DNA from: Brevundimonas sp. Root608 | GTDB lineage: Bacteria; Pseudomonadota; Alphaproteobacteria; Caulobacterales; Caulobacteraceae | Length of the DNA stretch: 64,000 nucleotides | Assembly: GCF_001427825.1 (NCBI RefSeq) | Contig: NZ_LMGT01000004.1 | Coordinates: 62,001 to 126,000, forward strand | Reading direction: 5' to 3' | Shown here: positions 27,101 to 35,708 of the stretch, piece after piece | Layout: every line of letters starts with the position of its first letter | Position numbering within the stretch: position 1 is the stretch's first letter | Notes under the pieces: model-generated | The model's database searches: none | Told to the model about the DNA's origin: nothing | Seen by the model: only the letters and a program-made list of their open reading frames with translations | Translations under genes and position numbers: made by a program

Positions 27101-27584
27101 GGGCGAGGGCGGCGGCGTCGTCGATCGGGGCTGGTCGCCGGCCATCAATGTCGGCGCGGCGGTATTGATTCCAGAGGAATACGTCCCGGACCTCAACGTC
27201 CGTCTGAGCCTGTATCGTCGTCTGTCTGACGCCGAGAACTCGGAAACGCGCGAGGCCCTGGCGGCTGAACTGATCGACCGGTTCGGGCCGCTGCCGGACG
27301 AGGCGAAACAGCTGCTGCGCATCGTGGGCATCAAGGCCAACTGCAAGACGGCCTGCATCGAGCGCATCGACATCGGGCCCAAGGGCGCGGTGCTGACGCT
27401 GCGCAACAACGCCTTCCCCAATCCGATGGGGCTGGTGGGGCTGATCCAGAAGAACCACGCCTTCTGGAAGCTGCGGCCCGACCAGAAGATCGTGGTCAAG
27501 GGCGAGTGGGACACGGCGGCCGACCGGCTGAAGGTGGCCGAGCGCATCACCGCCGATCTGGCGCGGGTGGCCGGAGCCGCTTAA
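24117..27584 (+). CDS. mfd: Transcription-repair coupling factor
   Basis: 1155 residues; E. coli Mfd is 1148. It displaces RNA polymerase stalled at lesions and recruits UvrA. The N-terminal UvrB-homology module (about 1-330) contains WDCLPYDRLSPS; the RNA-polymerase-interacting domain has DLVVHLDHGIGRYEGL near residue 488; the translocase has CGDVGFGKTEVALRAA (Walker A, about 632), VIVDEEQHFGV and LTATPIPRTLQM, followed by the TRG motif region and a C-terminal UvrA-masking domain. It starts inside the sdhE stop and ends with a TAA that overlaps the TAA of the AHSA1 gene on the other strand. Confidence 0.96.
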   Translation: MDAAVPKRGDQELGGAPEGLDALTVAERLRAEGGLGVFVARDYARMGEFVQAFGFFAQDIEVIEFPAWDCLPYDRLSPSSSVSAERMAALTKLAQRQPGDSRPTLVVTTVGAAIQRTPPREVTCGAGFETTVGLDLDTAALERYFAANGYMRASTVSERGEFAVRGGVIDVYPPGFEEPVRLDMFGSELESIRTFDPATQRSTGQRREVSLAPVSEALLDAESISRFRTGYLSLFGAAGDDPLYGAISEGARRQGMEHWLPLLYDRLETLFDYLPDDAKVFLDNQVEAARAERWTLTRDAYEARRDAAMSRKAGSGGSAYRALPPERLYLDEAEWNTALAGRRVWRMSPFHGAGEDAGGRLGRSFAAERAQDSVNLFEAVARHAEAVKAAGKRVLFASWTEGSSERLAGMLADHGLEHVVAVRDWTDVQKAPKDIYLRGVLPVEHGFETGDVAVISETDILGDRLARPRKKRRASNFLAEASALTTGDLVVHLDHGIGRYEGLKTLEIQQAPHDCLELLYAGDSKLYLPVENIDLLTRYGSDSDGAQLDRLGGAGWQARKAKAKARLRDMAEGLIALAAKRSLRSSDPITPPHGLFDEFCARFPYEETDDQLNAIGDVLEDLGKGTPMDRLICGDVGFGKTEVALRAAFVVAMTGQQVAIVCPTTLLARQHFKTFSERFAGWPVTVRHLSRMVTAKDAAETRAGLKDGSFEIVVGTHAVLSEQVGFKDLGLVIVDEEQHFGVKHKEKLKSLRADVHLLTLTATPIPRTLQMALSGIREMSIIATPPVDRLAVRTYVTPWDPVLVREALLREKYRGGQAYYVVPRLSDLPDIEKFLREQVPEIKFVVGHGQMSPTQLEDVMSAFYDGSYDLLLSTTIVESGLDVPTANTLIVYKADMFGLAQLHQIRGRIGRAKARAFAYLTTPPNKPMSLSSERRLQVLQSLDNLGAGFQLASHDLDQRGGGNLLGDEQSGHIREVGVELYQQMLEDAVAELRQAGEGGGVVDRGWSPAINVGAAVLIPEEYVPDLNVRLSLYRRLSDAENSETREALAAELIDRFGPLPDEAKQLLRIVGIKANCKTACIERIDIGPKGAVLTLRNNAFPNPMGLVGLIQKNHAFWKLRPDQKIVVKGEWDTAADRLKVAERITADLARVAGAA

Positions 27585-28324
27585 CCGGTGTGCGGGTCGG
27601 CGTTCTCGAAGCGCGCGTCCCACCAGGTCTTCCAGCGGCCTTCCAGATCGGCGAAGGCCGCGTCGGACAGGCCGTAGGTGGTCAGGGTCAGCATGGTGGA
27701 GCCGCGCGGGCGCTTGTCTTCCCTGGGTGGGCTGTCCAGCACGACCAGCAGGCCGTCGCCCCAGGCGTCGACCGTGACGCCGATCTGGTGGCGCGCCGTG
27801 AACCAGACCTGGCCGGACGCATCATCGGGGCCGAGCGGCATCGCATAGGGCTCGCCCGGCGCCGGGGCGGCGTCGAGACCCAGCAGCGACCGGCCCAGCC
27901 GGTCGGCGCGAGGCGGGCCCGAGAAGAAGATGGTGCGCCGCGTCTGGCCGGCGTGGCGGGCGAAGGCGAAGGCCAGCTGCCAGGTGAAGGAAATCCAGCC
28001 CTCGATCATGCCGTCGAACACGTCGGTCCATTCACCGGCGGGGGCCGAGCGGACCACCCGGACGAGGCTGGTCGTCGGGCCGGTCGCCTCGACCTCGTAG
28101 CGGTCGTTGACGCCGACGAAGGTGACGGTCCGGCGCGCTTCGTCCGCCTCGGCGTGGGTGACGAAGATGAAGTCGATCTCATCCTTCAGGCCCTCGGTCT
28201 CCCAGCCGAACCAGTTCCTGATCTGCTGCGGATCGCGCAGGGCGGCCCAGACCGCGTCGGCGGGGGCGGGCACGGTGACCTCGACGAGGACGTGGTCTTC
28301 CATGGGCTTCGCGGCTTCGGTCAT
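27581..28324 (-). CDS. SRPBCC/AHSA1-domain protein
   Basis: 247 residues. The N-terminal two-thirds is an AHSA1-like SRPBCC domain: VEVTVPAPADAVWAALRDPQQIRNWFG and a WTDVFDGMIEGWISFTWQL end helix. The C-terminal 90 residues add a second, smaller unit ending in RWKTWWDARF. These domains bind hydrophobic ligands or assist other proteins; the substrate is unknown. It starts two bases after the stop of the ArsR-type regulator gene, so the two form an operon, a pairing that is frequent for this family. Confidence 0.82.
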   Translation of the reverse strand: MTEAAKPMEDHVLVEVTVPAPADAVWAALRDPQQIRNWFGWETEGLKDEIDFIFVTHAEADEARRTVTFVGVNDRYEVEATGPTTSLVRVVRSAPAGEWTDVFDGMIEGWISFTWQLAFAFARHAGQTRRTIFFSGPPRADRLGRSLLGLDAAPAPGEPYAMPLGPDDASGQVWFTARHQIGVTVDAWGDGLLVVLDSPPREDKRPRGSTMLTLTTYGLSDAAFADLEGRWKTWWDARFENADPHTG

Positions 28325-28326
28325 GG

Positions 28327-28923
28327 TCAGTTCCTGGCTGGAGCGGGTCTGGGCGTCGCCGGGTGGGCGGCGGCCGTGAGGCGGTAGCGGCGGCCGGACG
28401 GGGCCGCATATTTGCGGGCCAGCGCCGCGACGGCGGCGCTGACCTCTTCGGTGAAGGCGTCGAAATCGGCGGGCGCGGCGAAGGTCACGTCGGCCTCGAC
28501 CGTCAGGGTCAGCAGGCGCGAGCCCTCGGCGGCCGCGTCCTGGCGCATGCGGGCGACGTCGCGGACGATGGTCGAGGCGGTCGAGATCAGGTGATCGGCG
28601 GCGTGGCGATCCTGGGCGTCGATCGCGTCGGGATCGGCCGGGGCCTGCATCATGGCCGGGTCGAACACATAGCTCCGGGCGGCGACGAACAGGCGTTCGG
28701 TGAAGCCGCGCTTGCGCCGCTCCTCGGCCAGCTGGATCAGGCCCGCGGTCTCGAGGGCGCGCAGATGGTGGCCGATGTTCTGGCGCGGCAGGCCCAGCTT
28801 TTCCGACAGGCCGGCGGCGGAGGCGGGCTCGGTCAGGGCCGCGAGAATACGCCGACGGATGGGCGCCAGCGCCAGCAAGGCGGTGTCCAGGTCGTCGAGC
28901 AGGGCTGAAGGACGCGCCGTCAT
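28327..28923 (-). CDS. ArsR-family winged-helix transcriptional regulator
   Basis: 198 residues from ATG at 28923; ATG at 28938 would add five residues. Residues about 15-85 form a winged helix (IRRRILAALTEPASAAGLSEKLGLPRQ in two parts, then HHLRALETAGLI), typical of ArsR/SmtB repressors. A C-terminal half of about 110 residues contains DRHAADHLISTASTI and an SRPBCC-like tail, and no metal-binding Cys motif is seen. The upstream dyad GACAA-N6-TTGTC at 28941-28956 is a good candidate for its own operator. It is co-transcribed with the AHSA1 gene. Confidence 0.85.
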   Translation of the reverse strand: MTARPSALLDDLDTALLALAPIRRRILAALTEPASAAGLSEKLGLPRQNIGHHLRALETAGLIQLAEERRKRGFTERLFVAARSYVFDPAMMQAPADPDAIDAQDRHAADHLISTASTIVRDVARMRQDAAAEGSRLLTLTVEADVTFAAPADFDAFTEEVSAAVAALARKYAAPSGRRYRLTAAAHPATPRPAPARN

Positions 28924-28940
28924 GGCGCGAACCTGCATTA

Positions 28941-28956
28941 GACAAATCAGATTGTC
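28941..28956 (-). promoter_or_regulatory. Candidate autoregulatory operator of the ArsR/AHSA1 operon
   Basis: A perfect 5-bp inverted repeat GACAA/TTGTC with a 6-base spacer lies just upstream of the regulator's start codons. It is AT-richer than its surroundings. On the reverse strand it includes TTGACA. ArsR repressors usually bind such dyads over their own promoter; binding here is inference. Confidence 0.5.
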
Positions 28957-28965
28957 AAATGAACG

Positions 28966-30279
28966 TCAGGCCTGGGACCGGACGTCCTTCGAGGCGCGTT
29001 CCAGCACCGCGGCGGGAGATTCGTCGGGCTCGATCTCGGCCACCCCCACCTCGAACTCCACCACGAAGGGCGAGCGATCGGGACCGGCGTCGAAGGCGGT
29101 GCAGCCGATCACCGCCGCGATCCGGTCCGCGGCGATGCGCGCCGACGGGCCGTGGGTCGCCGGCAGGGCGAGGGCGAAGACGTCCGGGGACAGCCGGGCC
29201 GCCGTGTCCTCGGTGCGGATCAGGCGCGAGACCATGGCGCCGATCTGGGGCAGGGCGCGGTCCAGCCAGCCGCCCTTGCGGGCCTCGACGACGGCCTCGG
29301 TCTCGGAGACGCGCAAGACGGCGACGGACAGGGGGCGGCGGCGCAGACGGGCGCCCTCGGCCACCCGGGCCAGATGGCTGGCGAACAGTTGAGGCGTGAA
29401 CAGGCCGGTGGCGGGGTCGGTCAGGCCCGAACCCCGCGCGCTTTCCAGCGCCTTGCGGATGGCGACGTGGCGGCGGTGGGCGCGGGCCAGGGTGGCGATC
29501 CGCTCGGCGGTTTCATCCTCCGGCGTGTCGGCGGCGGCGACGTCGGCGAAGCCGCGGTTGTAGAGCTCGGCCAGGTTGATCTCGCCGGCGCCGCGCAGAT
29601 AGAGCACGGCGGGGATGTGGTAGAGGCGCGTGTTGCGCTTCATGCCCGAGGCGATCGACAGGGCGGGCGCGTGATCCTCGGCGCCCCAGAGGACGGCGGC
29701 GTCGAACGGCTTTTCGTGCAGATAGTCGAAGGCGGTGTAGGGGGTCGGCGCGGCCACGACCTCGCAGCCGCGTTCGGTCAGGGCGTTGGACAGGGCGAGG
29801 AAATGCCGGTCCGGCTTGCCCGCCGCGAGCACTCGCAGAGGGGTCGCGTCGACATCGGTCGGGGGCAGGGGCTGACCGCGGGCGGCGAAGGTGGCCTCGC
29901 GCAGGCTGACTTCCTCCTCGGCGATGGCCGAGCGAATGAGGTTTTCGAGCCGCAGGGCCGCCTGGGCGGCGTGCGGCGGGTTCGACATGGCGATATCGGC
30001 CAGGCCCGACTCCCAGGACGGGGTCTCGGGGCCGATGGCCAGGACGGGCAGCCGGCGGGGCGACACGGTCTGGCGAAGGGCCTCGACGCCATCGGCCGCG
30101 TTCGGCAGGCGGGCGTCCAGAAGCACCGCTTCCAGCGGCCAGTCGATCAGCGTCTGGACGGCGCCGGCCAGCGAGCGGGCGGTGACCGTGCGCCAGCCGA
30201 GGGCGTCCAGCCCCTGACACAGGGGGCCGACCAGGTCGTCGTCGGGTGCGACGACCAGAATGCGCGGATCGGAACCCAA
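28966..30279 (-). CDS. popA: PopA-like response regulator with degenerate GGDEF domain
   Basis: 437 residues arranged REC-REC-GGDEF. Receiver 1 keeps the acidic residues (PDDD, 12-15) and phospho-acceptor Asp55 in LLDARLP. Receiver 2 (about 148-270) is degenerate, with VLWGAED where the acceptor Asp would be. The GGDEF domain has SPDVF (364-368) instead of GG(D/E)EF, so it should not make c-di-GMP, while the inhibitory-site motif RxxD is intact as RTED (355-358). This matches Caulobacter PopA, a c-di-GMP-binding adaptor that helps target CtrA to ClpXP. Size, layout and I-site agree; the name is inferred. Start is TTG at 30279. Confidence 0.72.
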   Translation of the reverse strand: MGSDPRILVVAPDDDLVGPLCQGLDALGWRTVTARSLAGAVQTLIDWPLEAVLLDARLPNAADGVEALRQTVSPRRLPVLAIGPETPSWESGLADIAMSNPPHAAQAALRLENLIRSAIAEEEVSLREATFAARGQPLPPTDVDATPLRVLAAGKPDRHFLALSNALTERGCEVVAAPTPYTAFDYLHEKPFDAAVLWGAEDHAPALSIASGMKRNTRLYHIPAVLYLRGAGEINLAELYNRGFADVAAADTPEDETAERIATLARAHRRHVAIRKALESARGSGLTDPATGLFTPQLFASHLARVAEGARLRRRPLSVAVLRVSETEAVVEARKGGWLDRALPQIGAMVSRLIRTEDTAARLSPDVFALALPATHGPSARIAADRIAAVIGCTAFDAGPDRSPFVVEFEVGVAEIEPDESPAAVLERASKDVRSQA

Positions 30280-30418
30280 GGGCGGCGTCTCCAGCCGCGC
30301 CCAGCCCCGGGCGCGGTTTCATGGCGGCGGACCATAGCGACCGTCGGCGGCTGTAAGCAACGGGTCCGCGGCCCCTATCCCCGGCTCCCGCTTTCCCCCG
30401 GCGCGAATTGCGGTAGAA

Positions 30419-31408
30419 GTGCGCGCTTCAACGGTTGTGGGGACCGGCTTGCAGGCCAGATCGGACATTGAAGCCGCCGCGCGCTGGGCCACGCCCATGC
30501 TGTGGGGCCGGCTGGCGGTCAAGGCGTTCACGCGCAGCTGGGGCCGCGACGTGATGCTGTACACCGGCGGGGTGTCGTTCTTCGCCCTGCTGGCGGTGTT
30601 CCCGGCCATCGCCATCCTGATCGGCTTCTACAAGGCGGTGCTGTCGATCGCCCAGGTCAGCGAGCAGGCGGCGGCCCTGGCCGACGTCATGCCGACGGCG
30701 GCCCGGGCGATCTTCCGGGCCGAGGTCGAGCGGCTCGCCAACGCCTCCGCGCGGACCGTGTCGGCGCAGAGCTTCTTCGCCGTGGTCATCGGCGGCTACG
30801 CCGCGCACCGGGGTTTCAAGGCCCTGCTGGCCGGGCTGAACCTGATCCACGACGAGAAGGAGCCGCACGGCTTCTTCAAGTTCAACCTGCTGGCCTTCTT
30901 CGTCGCCCTGGCGGCCTTCCTGCTGTTCACCGTGGTGTCGGGCGCGGTCGTGACCTCGCGGCTGCTGGAGCACGCCGGCCCGGCGTCGGAGGGCGCGCCA
31001 TCGCCCGGCGGCATCCCGCTGGACGGGCTGTGGCCCGCCCTGGGGCTCGCGATCGGCCTGACCATGCTCTACCGCTACGCCATGTCGCACCGGACGCCGG
31101 TGGCCTGGGCGCCGTCGATCGCCGGGGGATTGGTGGCGACGGTGATGTCGACGATTTCGTCGTGGCTGTGCGCCATCTATGTCGAGCAGATCGCGCCGCT
31201 GGGCGCGACCTATGGCTCGGTCGGCGCGGTCGTCGTCCTGCTCATCTGGCTGTCCTGGAACGTCAACGCCATCTTCTACGGCGGGGCCTTCGCCACCGAG
31301 ATGGAGATCGCGGCGCGGTCGCTCGGCGCGCCCGATATCGAACCCGAGGAGCCGCTGCCCGAAAGGGTCGTCAGCCTGTCGGAGCGGCGGGCGTCTCGAC
31401 CACGATAG
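30419..31408 (+). CDS. YihY/virulence factor BrkB family membrane protein
   Basis: 329 residues with about six membrane helices. Family landmarks are LYTGGVSFFALLAVFPAIAIL in the first helix, GFKALLAGLNLIHDEKE after helix 2, MLYRYAMSHRTPVAWAPSIAGG, and YGSVGAVVVLLIWLSWNVNAIFYG in the last two helices. The family was once called RNase BN in error; its function is not established. GTG at 30419 is given as start; TTG at 30449, which follows a GGGGA, is an alternative. The 3' end overlaps the TusA-like gene on the other strand by 38 bases. Confidence 0.85.
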   Translation: MRASTVVGTGLQARSDIEAAARWATPMLWGRLAVKAFTRSWGRDVMLYTGGVSFFALLAVFPAIAILIGFYKAVLSIAQVSEQAAALADVMPTAARAIFRAEVERLANASARTVSAQSFFAVVIGGYAAHRGFKALLAGLNLIHDEKEPHGFFKFNLLAFFVALAAFLLFTVVSGAVVTSRLLEHAGPASEGAPSPGGIPLDGLWPALGLAIGLTMLYRYAMSHRTPVAWAPSIAGGLVATVMSTISSWLCAIYVEQIAPLGATYGSVGAVVVLLIWLSWNVNAIFYGGAFATEMEIAARSLGAPDIEPEEPLPERVVSLSERRASRPR

Positions 31409-31601
31409 TCAGGACGCCTTGCGTCTCGTCGACCGAGACGACGCGGCCGCCCAGACCGGTCATCAGATGCGGCACGTCGATGCGGGCCATGGGGTCGGTG
31501 GCCAGCAGGGTCAGGCGCGCGCCGGCGGGGGCGCCGCGTATCGCCTTCTGAAGTTTCAGGCTGGGGGTCGGGCAGCGGTGGCCGCGGGCGTCGACGATCA
31601 T
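31371..31601 (-). CDS. TusA-family sulfurtransferase-like protein
   Basis: 76 residues, the usual size for TusA/SirA. The sulfur-carrying Cys is Cys10 in the CPxP motif (GHRCPTPSLKL). TusA relatives deliver persulfide sulfur to tRNA modification, molybdopterin or other pathways; which one applies is not visible. The MARIDVPHLM stretch is the usual second half of the fold. Its start overlaps the stop region of its downstream neighbour (CinA-like gene begins upstream on this strand), four bases being shared, so the pair is co-translated. Confidence 0.85.
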   Translation of the reverse strand: MIVDARGHRCPTPSLKLQKAIRGAPAGARLTLLATDPMARIDVPHLMTGLGGRVVSVDETQGVLTIVVETPAAPTG

Positions 31602-32089
31602 GCCCCGAGCCGGTCAAGCAGCAGCCGCAGGGCCAAGCGCACGCTTTCCAGCCGGATCGCCTCGCGTCCGAGGTCGCCGAAGCGGTGTTCGACGTGGATC
31701 AGGCCGGTCGGACCGGCCGCGGCGAAATGGACCAGGCCGACGGGCTTGTCGGCCGAGCCGCCGCCCGGCCCGGCGATGCCGGTGATCGAGACGGCGACGG
31801 ACGCGCCCGATCGGCTCACGGCCCCCTCGGCCATGGCGCGGGCGACGGGTTCGGAGACCGCGCCATGAGCTTCAATCAGATCGGCGGGGACGCCCAGCAT
31901 GTCGTTCTTGGCGGCGTCGCTGTAGGTCACGAAGCCGCGCTCGACTGCCGCCGAGGAGCCCGCGATGGCGGTCAGGGCGCCTGCGACCAGGCCGCCGGTG
32001 CAGCTTTCGGCCGTGGCGATCATCAGGCCGCGTGCGGCGGCCGCTTCGACCACCTGTCGGGCCAGGGACTGAATATCGTCGGGGAACAT
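31598..32089 (-). CDS. pncC: CinA C-terminal domain protein (nicotinamide-nucleotide amidohydrolase)
   Basis: 163 residues forming the stand-alone CinA C-terminal domain. PncC deamidates nicotinamide mononucleotide to nicotinate mononucleotide in NAD recycling. Motifs: IATAESCTGGLVAGALT with the active-site Ser/Cys region, GFVTYSDAAKNDMLGV, and SITGIAGPGGGSADKPVGLV. ATG at 32089 begins MFPDDIQSLA, matching the family start; a longer frame upstream would add an atypical tail. Expressed with the TusA-like gene, whose ATG overlaps its stop. Confidence 0.88.
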   Translation of the reverse strand: MFPDDIQSLARQVVEAAAARGLMIATAESCTGGLVAGALTAIAGSSAAVERGFVTYSDAAKNDMLGVPADLIEAHGAVSEPVARAMAEGAVSRSGASVAVSITGIAGPGGGSADKPVGLVHFAAAGPTGLIHVEHRFGDLGREAIRLESVRLALRLLLDRLGA

Positions 32090-32172
32090 GCGGCGGGGCT
32101 TTCCGAAGGCGGGACGAGTCGGGCTAGGGTGGTTCAAAGCGCCGGGAAACGGCGCCAGCATACGGGGCGGGC

Positions 32173-34497
32173 ATGAGCGACACCACCGGGGACCGGGACG
32201 TCGAGATGGGCATCGACGCGGGCGCGCCCGGGAGGCCCGCGGACAGGCTGACGCCGCTGCTGTTCGCTTTGGCCATCTTCACCTCGGCCTCGCTGGTGTT
32301 CGTGGTCCAGCCGATGGTGACCAAGCTGGTACTGCCCATGCTGGGCGGATCGCCGGCGGTGTGGAACACGGCGATGGTCTTCTTCCAGACCGCGCTGCTG
32401 GCCGGCTACGCCTATGCCCACGTCCTGCAGAAGGCGGGATCGATCAAGACCCAGGTGGCGATCCATCTGGGCCTGCTGGTGCTGGCGGGACTGTTCCTGC
32501 CGTTGCGCGTCAACGGCTGGCTGGGAGATCCCGACCCGTCGGCGCCCATCGGCTGGCTGCTGGCCACCCTGGCGTTGTCGGTCGGGGCGCCGTTCGCCGT
32601 GCTGTCGGCGACCGCGCCCCTGCTGCAGGCCTGGTACGCGCGCGTGCGCGCCGGCTATGCGGACGGCCGGAACCCCTATGTGTTGTACGCCGCCTCCAAC
32701 CTCGGCAGCTTCCTGGCGCTGCTGTCCTATCCGGTGCTGATCGAGCCGCTGGCGACCCTGTCGGGGCAGCGGTGGGGCTGGAGCGGCGGCTATGCCGCCT
32801 TCATGCTGATGGTCGTGGCCCTGGCCCTGGTGGTCTGGCGGCGCCGGCTGGACCGGACGGCGGAGCCCGCCCGGCTGGCCGTCAGCCCGCCGATGACGCT
32901 GCGCGAGAAGATCATCCTGGTGCTCCTGGCCGCCGCGCCGTCCAGCCTGATGCTGGGGGTGACTTCGCACCTGTCGACCGACGTGGCCTCTGCGCCCTTC
33001 CTCTGGGTCGTGCCGCTGGCCCTGTATCTGCTGACCTTCGTGATCGCCTTCCAGAACCGGCCGTGGATCCCGCTGGGGGCCACCCTGCCGATCCAGGCGG
33101 CGATCGGAGCGGTCTGCGTGCTGACGGTGGCGTTCCGTTCGTCCAACTGGTCCATGGCCTTCGCCATCCATCTGATCGCCTTCTTCTTCGCGGCCCTGAT
33201 GTGCCACCAGCTGCTGGCGGCGCGGCGGCCGGCGCCCGACCGGCTGACGGAATTCTATCTGCTGATGTCGCTGGGCGGCGTGGTCGGCGGCGCCTTCACC
33301 GCCCTGATCGCTCCGGTGATCTTCAACATGGTCTGGGAATATCCGCTGGTGCTGGTGCTGGTCGGCCTGGCGCGCCCGTGGGGCCGGGGTCCGCTCAACG
33401 CCACACAGACCGGTCTGCTCGTGGCCGCCGCCCTGATCGCGGTCTCGCCGGTGGCGCTGTCGCTCTGGCTGAACAGCAATGACGGAGCACGGGCCGCCTT
33501 CTACGCCACGTCGCCCTTCCAGATGGGCCAGCTGGCCATGATCCTCCTGCTGCCGGCGGCCATCTGCGCCTTCCTCGTGCGGGAACGGGCGCTGGCCTTC
33601 ACCGCCATCCTCCTGATGATCACCCTGTCGTCGCAGTGGATCGCGCGCGGCTATGACTGGAGTTATTCCGGACGCAGCTTCTTCGGCGTGATGCGGGTGG
33701 CCAATTCGCCCGATCCCCGGCTGGGCGGAGACGTCCATGTGCTGATGCACGGCACGACCCTGCACGGGGCCCAGGCGCGGGATCCCCGCTTCGACTGCGT
33801 GCCGACCCTGTACTACGCCCCCGCCACGCCCATCGGCCAGGCGGCGGAGATGATCGAGCGGCGCGGTCCGGCGCGGATCGGCGTCGTCGGCCAGGGTTCG
33901 GGCGCCATGGCGACCTACAAGCGGTCCGAGGACTCGATGACCTTCTTCGAGATCGATCCGATGGTCGACCGGCTGTCGCGCGATCCCGAGTGGTTCACCT
34001 ATATCTCGGACTGCGCCGCGGGACCGATCGACACCGTGCTGGGCGACGCGCGGCTGACCTTGGCGAAACAGCCGGCGGGATCGTACGACCTGCTGATCAT
34101 CGACGCCTTCTCGTCGGACGCCGTGCCGACCCACCTGCTGACGGCCGAGGCCATCGAAGGCTATCTGAAGCTGCTGAAGCCCGACGGGGTGGTGCTGCTG
34201 CACCTGTCGAACCGCAACCTCGACATCACCCTGCCGGCCATCGCGGCGGCGCAGGCGCTGGGCAAGGCGAGCCTGCACCAGATCTACTACGAGGGAGACT
34301 CGACGCCGGAGATGGCCGAGGCCTCGACCGAGGCCCTGATCCTGTCGCCGACGCCCGAGGGGCTGGCGGACTTCCGCGCCGACGCGCGCTGGAAACAGCC
34401 GCTGCCGACGACCGTGCGGCCTTGGACGGACGACTACGTCAACCTGTTCGGCTCGTTGTGGCGGAGCATGTTCCCGCCGGCGGAACGGCCGCTCTAG
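32173..34497 (+). CDS. Membrane-fused spermidine-synthase-like protein
   Basis: 774 residues. The N-terminal 480 residues hold about twelve hydrophobic helices of an MFS-like module, starting [20 protein letters not shown], a hallmark of the fused family. The C-terminal 270 residues are a Rossmann methyltransferase/aminopropyltransferase-like domain with [41 protein letters not shown] and VVLLHLSN. Although annotated as spermidine synthases, the substrate of these membrane proteins is unknown. No other polyamine genes are here. It ends in a CTAG shared with the ispDF stop on the other strand. Confidence 0.85.
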   Translation: MSDTTGDRDVEMGIDAGAPGRPADRLTPLLFALAIFTSASLVFVVQPMVTKLVLPMLGGSPAVWNTAMVFFQTALLAGYAYAHVLQKAGSIKTQVAIHLGLLVLAGLFLPLRVNGWLGDPDPSAPIGWLLATLALSVGAPFAVLSATAPLLQAWYARVRAGYADGRNPYVLYAASNLGSFLALLSYPVLIEPLATLSGQRWGWSGGYAAFMLMVVALALVVWRRRLDRTAEPARLAVSPPMTLREKIILVLLAAAPSSLMLGVTSHLSTDVASAPFLWVVPLALYLLTFVIAFQNRPWIPLGATLPIQAAIGAVCVLTVAFRSSNWSMAFAIHLIAFFFAALMCHQLLAARRPAPDRLTEFYLLMSLGGVVGGAFTALIAPVIFNMVWEYPLVLVLVGLARPWGRGPLNATQTGLLVAAALIAVSPVALSLWLNSNDGARAAFYATSPFQMGQLAMILLLPAAICAFLVRERALAFTAILLMITLSSQWIARGYDWSYSGRSFFGVMRVANSPDPRLGGDVHVLMHGTTLHGAQARDPRFDCVPTLYYAPATPIGQAAEMIERRGPARIGVVGQGSGAMATYKRSEDSMTFFEIDPMVDRLSRDPEWFTYISDCAAGPIDTVLGDARLTLAKQPAGSYDLLIIDAFSSDAVPTHLLTAEAIEGYLKLLKPDGVVLLHLSNRNLDITLPAIAAAQALGKASLHQIYYEGDSTPEMAEASTEALILSPTPEGLADFRADARWKQPLPTTVRPWTDDYVNLFGSLWRSMFPPAERPL

Positions 34498-35645
34498 GCC
34501 GGCAGTTCGATGGTCGCCAGGGCCTGGGCGGCCAGACCCTCGCCGCGGCCGGTGAAGCCCATGGCCTCGGTCGTGGTGGCCTTGACGCTGACGGCGTCGA
34601 GCGGCAGCGACAGGATGTCGGCGAGCCGCTCGCGCATGGCCTGACGGTGCGGCTTCACCTTGGGCCGCTCGCAGATCAGGGTCACGTCGACGTTGACCAG
34701 CCGCCCGCCGCGGGCGGTCAGCCGCTCGACGGCGTGGATCAGGAACAGGTCGGACGACGCGCCCTTCCATTGCGGATCGCTGGGCGGGAAGTGGTCGCCG
34801 ATGTCGCCGTCGCCCATGGCGCCGAGGATGGCGTCGGTCAGGGCGTGCAGGCCGGCGTCGGCGTCGGAATGGCCGATCAGGGTCTGGTCGTGGGCGATCT
34901 CGACGCCGCACAGCCAGACCGAGGTTCCGGGCCCCCAGCGGTGGGCGTCGAAGCCCTGGCCGACGCGAATCTGGCGAGGGATGAGCGCTTCGGCCATGGC
35001 GAAATCCTCGGGGAAGGTCAGTTTCATCAGCCGCGCGTCGCCCTCGACGACGCGGACGCGGCCACCGGCGCGCTCCAGAACGGCGGCCTCGTCGGTGGCG
35101 GGTTCAGCGTCGGGCCAGGCGGCGTAGGCCTCGACGATGGTCTGGTAACGGAACGCCTGCGGGGTCTGGGCCCGCCACAGGCCCTCACGCTCGACGGCGC
35201 CGGAGACAAGACCTTTGGTGGCGCGGCGCAGGCTGTCGGCGACGGGCAGGGCGGGCAGGGCGCCGTCCGCGTCGGCGAGCGCCGCGATCAGCCGCTGGAT
35301 GACGGCGGCCTCAAGGAAGGGCCGGGCGGCGTCGTGGATCAGGACGGGACGGTCGCCGGGGCCGCCGAGAACCTGCAGGCCGCTTCGGACCGAGGCCGCG
35401 CGAGTGTCGCCGCCCGCGGCCAGCCGCCATCCCGAAAGACCGGCGAGCGCGGTCTGCGCCTCGGCTTCCGAGCCTGCGGAGACCACGACGACCAGATCCT
35501 GCGCGCCAGCCTTCAGCAGGGCCTCGACCGACCAGCGCGCGACCGGCCTGCCGCCGAGGGCGCGCCACTGTTTGGCTCCTCCGGCGCGGGAGCCGGAGCC
35601 GGCGGCGACCACGATGGCGGCGAAGGCGGGTGCGGGCGTGGTCAT
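34494..35645 (-). CDS. ispDF: Bifunctional IspD/IspF (MEP cytidylyltransferase and MEcPP synthase)
   Basis: 383 residues joining two steps of the MEP isoprenoid pathway. IspD part (1 to about 225): [19 protein letters not shown] nucleotide-binding start, [10 protein letters not shown], and TDEAAVLE. IspF part (about 228-383): [14 protein letters not shown] with the zinc-binding Asp/His, [35 protein letters not shown], and [17 protein letters not shown]. Fused ispDF genes are usual in alphaproteobacteria. It is divergent from dusB across 63 bases. Confidence 0.95.
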   Translation of the reverse strand: MTTPAPAFAAIVVAAGSGSRAGGAKQWRALGGRPVARWSVEALLKAGAQDLVVVVSAGSEAEAQTALAGLSGWRLAAGGDTRAASVRSGLQVLGGPGDRPVLIHDAARPFLEAAVIQRLIAALADADGALPALPVADSLRRATKGLVSGAVEREGLWRAQTPQAFRYQTIVEAYAAWPDAEPATDEAAVLERAGGRVRVVEGDARLMKLTFPEDFAMAEALIPRQIRVGQGFDAHRWGPGTSVWLCGVEIAHDQTLIGHSDADAGLHALTDAILGAMGDGDIGDHFPPSDPQWKGASSDLFLIHAVERLTARGGRLVNVDVTLICERPKVKPHRQAMRERLADILSLPLDAVSVKATTTEAMGFTGRGEGLAAQALATIELPA

Positions 35646-35708
35646 CCCGGCCTTCTAATCGCCGCGGTTGCGCTTGACGAGGGGCGGCGACGGCGCGGAA
35701 AGGGACCG

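Noticed and set aside
23997..27623. A 1208-codon open frame on the strand opposite mfd, and similarly long antisense frames at 32134-34911 and 37634-40405
   Set aside because: They mirror genes with intact conserved domains. Their translations are His/Arg/Gln-rich without any recognisable motif, which is the usual by-product of high GC at third positions.
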